Origin: Epiperipatus broadwayi
Lineage: Eukaryota > Onychophora > Udeonychophora > Euonychophora > Peripatidae
Direction: 5' to 3'
NCBI GenBank assembly: GCA_028023455.1
Contig: JAQFVV010012397.1
Span: forward strand, 64,001 to 128,000
DNA: 64,000 bases
The translations under genes were made by a program, and so were the position numbers. Below the pieces are notes generated by a model, which ran no database searches, was not told where the DNA came from, and was given only the letters and a program-made list of their open reading frames with translations. Positions 57,946 through 64,000 of the stretch are shown here, piece by piece (positions within the stretch are counted from its first letter, which is position 1; every line of letters begins with the position of its first letter).

Positions 57946-60935
57946 AACAGTTGACCTTAGTTTAAGATCAAGTTTCCCTGTTCTACCACAACCCATGTTT
58001 CATCCTGCTTCTTTTTTTGTCATATATAAATAAGCTATATGTATGTTTCTGAGAAGCGTCTATGAGATGTATAAATATAAATCTGAATAAAACATTTTCT
58101 TTAATTATTTGAAATATTAACTTTTATAAATGCAACTCAGATATATACATATATTACAGGAGTATATATATATAATTAAAAATAGTAAATAATTTTGTCT
58201 TTTAAAATTGTATTTTTTTTTATTTTAATACTTTGTAATTATTTTTTCATCATAAAACTATACAAATATTCAAGATGGAAGATGTAGTCATTAACTGTCC
58301 AAGAATAATTAAAGGGGTGGGAACATTAGTTTGTTTCATGAATTTAAAAGAAATTTTTAAATTAAAGTTAAGGAAAGTAAAATCTAAAATAAAACTAATT
58401 GATTTTAGTTAGCTATTAACGTTTTTATCAAATCTATTTCCAATCTGGAAATTGATTTGAATTTATTTTTGGACAGTTATCTAACAATTGCATCTTTACT
58501 AACAATAGAGAAAACATTTCTGTAAATTGAAAATTAATTAGAGTTAAGAAGTTTAATTAAAACAAACATTCCTTGAATAACTAAAAAATGACATAAATAA
58601 GGCTAAAAATCTATTGTGTCAGAGTTCGGTCAATAGTCGCTAGCCGACTCATGTTTAATTTTTGAGGGGCCTCAGCCACCTTCCCCTGTCTTCAGCTCCA
58701 TTCCTTGCCGTGCAGAGATGTAGCTCCTACCGCTCAAGAGTGCCTATGCCGTCAAAAAATGCTGCCTGCCACAGATTCATCAGTATTCCATAGAATCCTT
58801 AGGTCACCAGCCCAAAGACACTATAATCGTATTATCTAATTCTAACTTGTAACTCTGTAAAATTAATGTTTTCTTTAATTTTTTGTTTTTTAACTCCTAA
58901 TCGGTGAGTATGTTAAATTAAAAATTATCTTCTTGTATCGATTCTCTTCTATCTAAATCATATTACTGTAAAAACTTTCCATCTAACTCATGCTTCTTTT
59001 TATTCTTATAATTTAGTGCGGTTATAATTTAATTTTAATATTTTTTTTATATGTTCACTGAAATTTTATTAGTAAATGCCAATCAAACCCAGTTTTACGA
59101 ACTTCTTCTATATCCCGCTATGTAATAAAAAGGGGGGGATAATGAGTTCTCATTATTTATTTCTAAACAGCTCATAAGTCAGTTTTTCTTTTAAAATGAA
59201 TATATGCTTTTTGAAAAAAATATATTTTACTGTAAAATTATACAAAATGTATAAATACTTTGCAATCTGGATTGGATAATGGTGTCCATTAGTTTTATTA
59301 ATTTCTTTATTCATCATCACCACCAGAAAGGCTGGTGAACAAATTCTATTTTGTTGTTCGCACATTTAAGTGCATGAATTTTAGTTTTTTTTTATATGTT
59401 AAACAAAATAGTATTGATTCAAGAAGGGGGAGAAATGCACACTTCATTAATTATAGTTTAACTTATGATAAATGACTTTATCTTACTTGGGTCATTATTT
59501 TAGCATATCATTACGTATTTGTTAAACCATTTAAGGCTTTATTTTAGTATTTAAATTCAATGAGTTTATATTCTTATGATAGCGTTGCTGGCATATGTCA
59601 AATTATTAATAAGCTACATAGGGCTTTGATCTGATTCGCCTGTACCTCATTCCAGGGAGTCATGATCGTCTTCATTCGTCATTCTTCTCCTCCAAGTATA
59701 TATTTATATACTGCTTTGATTCGCTCGTATCTCGTGCCAGGGATTCAAAATCCCCCTCCCATCTGTTTGTGTTCTCATTCATAACAGGGGTCTAAGTTTA
59801 CTTCTGGAACATGCAAGTTAGTGTAGATGAAGCTCTGTATGGCTCTGCCATGATCTGGCCCATAGAAACTTCCTACCTACCTTTCCCTTTTCGGTACCAA
59901 AAGCATGAAGCTAGCGTACTACCTTAAAATTCGGAGAATGACATTTTCTTGGCCAAATGTGCCACCCTCTCTCTCGCTCTCTCTCAGTAACATAATGCTA
60001 GCACCGCAATTTCTTATAGTTAGTTTTCTAGCCTGTTTACCAAAATAAATCGTAACGATATATGATAATGAAACGTCTTCTCTTTGTAATATTTTTCGTT
60101 GGAGTTTAGATCCAACTTCTCATGAAACTGCCCTCCCCTTTATTGAAATAAGCCATTCCCGTATTTATAGAGTTTCGCAATATTCTATCGTTAAATGTCG
60201 AAAATGTAAAATAATATTTTTAGTCTACTTACTGATCAAAATGTATCCTTATTTTAATTGTTGTAAATAAAGTCTATAAATGAAAATAAACTTATGTATC
60301 AAATGCTAAGGGCACCTACTAAAATCGTATAATCGGTGAAACTATTGTATCTTTATATATATATTTAAATGTATAAAACATCCACCAAACCACCCAGATA
60401 AATCTGTTTTTGTAACATTGAATAAAATCCTATTTTTAAATATACGTTCAGTATTGTAACTGCTGCACTAAATTGATATTTGTTTAAATAGAATAATTGT
60501 ATCAAGTTTGTTAAATGTTTGCAATGAGTATAAAGTTTTAAATGCGCAAAGTTGATTATATATATAAAATAATCTTGAATTTTGTCAAAATAAATATTTA
60601 TAATTTTAAAAACTTAATCCAGTTGTTCAAATCTCCTTAATAATATTTATATTTATGTATGTTTTTAACTTATATCTTGGGTTCGCTCAATCTCTCATCA
60701 TCATCATCAGTTGAGTTCTCATGCAAAATGCTGTAGCACCAAGCCCAGAAATAATGAATTTATGTATTATCACCCTAGGTGTTGTCTGTAGTGTTATAGA
60801 TTTGGGAATGGGCAAACAGGTTATAATTCATGATTGCTCCTAACCTGTGTATCTCGGGCATGATTGGATTCGGGGTACTTTTGCTCAGATTCTACGTCTT
60901 GTTGAATGGACATACATTTTCGATCAGTACAGTAC
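57946..60935 (+). repeat. R4+E non-coding unit, copy 2 (3' truncated)
   Basis: Matches 43,015-45,990 nearly base for base, including the GTCAATAGTCGCTAGCCGAC patch (58,628), the G-run after TAATAAAA (59,131-59,137) and the TTGGATTCGGGGTACTTT block. The match ends inside E at about 60,930 (ACATACATTTTCGATCA). An 85-bp segment found just before copy 1 (42,890-42,970) then follows at 60,932-61,015. A (CT)n run lies at about 59,965-59,988. Short ORFs are accidental. Confidence 0.75.
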
Positions 60936-61015
60936 ATTGTTATTTATTCTCTGTATTGAATATGCTTTCATTACCAATTATTTGCTAAGCATAAGCATAA
61001 TCAACACCAAAGGCA

Positions 61016-64000
61016 ATCCTAATACTAGTTTGTAAAGTTTAAAAAGTTATTTGCCAAATTATGCTGCTAGTTTTGTAAAAAATGAGAATTATCAAAATTA
61101 AACCCATGGCCAGATAATTTGTTGAAAATATACCCAATGTAGCAATGTAGAATCTTTCAATATAAAGAAATTTAAGTAACTATTAATGTTCCTTTAATAG
61201 TCATCTCTAAATTACTACATAGTTTGTTTCCCAACAATGTAATATCTGCTGTAGTTCTTGTAAAATGTTCTAGATTTTATTCTAATAAACAGTAAAATAT
61301 TAACTTTATAATCAAAGTTGATCATATAGTAATGATAATAGCAATATAATATAATAAAAAACAATACTCGCAAATTAAAATTTAGTCTAGGGGAATTATA
61401 AACATATAATAGGTGACCATGAACATGATGGAGAGACTATACCCATTTTTATTTGAATTATCTAATTTATATGGTCACAGATAATGATCAGAGTAAACAC
61501 GTATAAGACAAGTCTACATGCAGATTTGATCATGTTTCCTAATCATTACCACCTCCACATTAATATTATTATTAAATGACAAAATAAATAATCAGTGTGG
61601 AATTCTGGTAAGAAATAAACAAGCAACAAAATTATTAACAATAACAATAATTTTAATTAACAAACAGAATGATAATAATATAAAAAAAATTAAATTTACA
61701 TATTTATATTTACAATTGTAAGAAGAGCACATATGGTAGAAAAAATCTTTGTAGATTTATAATAATTCATCAATAAAAAGATTTATAGTGATCATTTAAT
61801 TATCTTGATATTTCCATGAGTTCACATTTCATTAGCTTGCAAATGTACATATATGGTGGTCAGAATTATTATTTTTAAATATCTGCAAGCAATGTTAACA
61901 TTTTAACTCCTCATAGTTTATTTCAACAGTAGATTAACTTCATGTAAGATTTCCTGTTATTAAGAGTATTAAAATTACATGGCTTTACAAATCAATTCAT
62001 AGAAAAATATTTCCATGTGATAATTATTTAGAGGTCAAGTTTTCTTCTTCTAGCAAGTGTCACTATTTTTTAATGATTCAGGTAGTAATTAATAGACTAG
62101 AAGAATCAAAGTTAATTTTTAAATCATTCCTTTGTTTGCAGTTCCATAGTCACCACTGGAAAGATCAGGGCAAGGGGTCAAGTTTTACCCCTGAGACTGT
62201 ATTATCAACTTAAATAATAATTACAATTCTTTTGACTTCTATCTTGCAAGTGATACAATAAAAAGATAGTAGTTACCTCTCTTTTCTTGGATAAACTGAC
62301 AATCTGAGTTTTTCTTTCCCCCTAGTCATTTTGTGACTGGTTTCCATAGCAACTGATTATTAAATCAATTAATTTTATTTTACAAACAAATAATTATAAT
62401 AAAATTTTAATTTTTACAACTATTATGATTATTTTAAATTATTTTATAATTTACATACACAAATTTTTAGAATACATAAATTAAAAAAATGATACACATA
62501 AAAGCCATGCATGTAAACTTAATCATGGAAGGTTGATTTGCCCCTCCTCTATTTAAAAATAAAATAGTCAATTTGGCATAGATATCATTTGATTTTATTT
62601 CTACTCTAATAAAAAATTTTCTTTTAATCTTGAAATAGTCAAGCATAGCCATACTTCTTTGAAAAACAATTCACAAACTGGCATGAAAATAACAAACAAT
62701 ATCATCCTTAGACTAGATAACGTTTACTAATGTATTACATTGTTATGTATATAATTTTTTTTCATTAATTCCATTAAAATTATTTATAGGATTTGATCAT
62801 CCATTCACAATACCGAGATTAAGAAAGAAATATCCCACTGGCAATGAGAGTACCATACCACATGAACATCAAAAGAGCTATCTCAAACAAATTATATCAA
62901 CAAAACAATATATAAATCATCAATACATTTAACAAAAAAACCTTGCTCTACTACAAGATTTAAAGGCTAATACACAATACATCATAAGAATTATGCCTTG
63001 CTTGCTCTTGATATTTAGAAACTGACAAATATAAAAATATGCCTGGTTCACTTTTGAGACTTAGAGGCTGATAAATATAAAAAAATATATCTGGCTCACT
63101 TTTGAGAGTTAGAGATGATAACTATAAATATAAAATAGTTGTGAACAGTGCTGTGATAAGGACTCCAATGTATCATGAAAACATGACAACCTCAAAACAA
63201 TGAAAAAACTCTCCATTCATCACTAACATGGAAAGTAACATGATAGAAATTATATATTATTTTCTTTTATGTGCTGTAGCAAATAATACTACTGTATTTA
63301 ATTTATTTAGAATTATTTCTTTATCAACTATTAATTTTGCTTTGAGCAGTTCAATTCTTTTTCAAGAATAGTCTTTTTTTCAGTATTTACTGTTACAATC
63401 CTACTGTGTATTCGAATACAGGCACTCAGAATACCAACAAATAAATCAATAAATGAAAAATTAAATATGGACTGGAATAATGAAGAAATATTAATAGCAA
63501 AAAGTTATTGATACATACTAACACAGTATATATAATTCATTTATGGATCAATTCCCATGATGCACATAACAACTATGTGTTTTCTGGATGATTTCCATTG
63601 GCCTCAGTTTCCAAAACATGTTGGCTTCACGCTTCAAACTAATGAAGTTCCTTAGCTTCATTCAGCTGCTGCTTATAATCACACTGGCTCCACATTAGAG
63701 CACTGTCCTGCCATTTAAGCTTCTTTCAGCTACTGTTCATTAAAATCTCCCACCAACAATTTACTTAGTAAATCCACTGGAATGAGTACAACACACTTTG
63801 CTACACATTGTATTTATTCATGCAGTTTGGCCTCCGGCAATCCAGGATTCATGCTTGAATGTTACCAGTCTTCTTTTCCACTTAATGTTTTTAATTAGTT
63901 GGTTACACTTCTATTGTATTAAGAAATGTTTGCAATTAAGGAAATAATTCTTCATATTTACCAAATGAAATTTTCTTATTACATATTATGTAAATATTTT
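61016..64000. other. AT-rich spacer, no gene recognised
   Basis: No ORF with a domain, no splice-bounded exon and no match to the other repeats was noticed. Short (ATT)n and (ATA)n runs occur around 61,330-61,690. Positions 63,540-63,870 are less AT-rich but closed in all frames. Two adjacent phrases near 63,030-63,120 (CTGGTTCACTTTTGAGACTT and CTGGCTCACTTTTGAGAGTT) form a diverged tandem duplicate of about 65 bp. Confidence 0.5.

Overview
The window is AT-rich nuclear DNA of an animal, almost certainly an invertebrate. The evidence is eukaryotic: an exon with GT/AG splice sites, several families of retro- and DNA transposons, long A/T runs, (TA)n, (TG)n and (ATC)n microsatellites, and no operons or long unbroken ORFs. 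The mix of Penelope-like elements, an RTE-like LINE, a GTF2IRD2/SCAND3-type hAT and Gypsy remnants fits molluscs, arthropods or cnidarians. The window alone does not let me name a phylum.

Layout. 1-9,160: AT-rich spacer with microsatellites and the first copy (6,668) of a 0.9-kb dispersed repeat (R3). 9,192-10,902: an LTR-like element of the 'TGTAACG' family. 10,949-14,496: a 1.65-kb repeat (R1) split by two head-to-head Penelope-like copies. 15,010-20,509: a wrecked Gypsy element whose integrase C-terminus is split by an inverted pair of TGTAACG elements (17,349-20,381). 21,108: second R3 copy. 22,633: a 33-bp minisatellite. 26,381-28,835: second R1 copy, split by an 880-bp MITE. 29,893-34,310: a complete but decayed hAT transposon holding a 983-bp TA-flanked MITE, which itself holds a LINE-tail fragment. 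35,587-36,270 and 40,765-41,480: a tandem and inverted repeat (R5) with hammerhead-ribozyme-like cores. 36,360-36,530: one Sushi/CCP exon on the minus strand. 37,770-42,520: two pieces of one LINE, minus strand. 43,010-46,755 and 54,250-60,935: three copies of a 3.7-kb non-coding unit (R4+E). 46,756-48,941: another TGTAACG element. 49,127-52,421: a near-complete RTE-like LINE with a 12-bp target-site duplication. 61,000-64,000: AT-rich spacer with no recognised gene.

The only host gene I can support is the single Sushi exon. Its phase-1/phase-1 borders mark it as one module of a larger extracellular protein, so most of the window is probably intron or intergenic DNA filled by transposons. The nesting gives a relative history. 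Pre-insertion sites for the Penelope pair and for the 880-bp MITE are both preserved inside this window, each in the other copy of R1.
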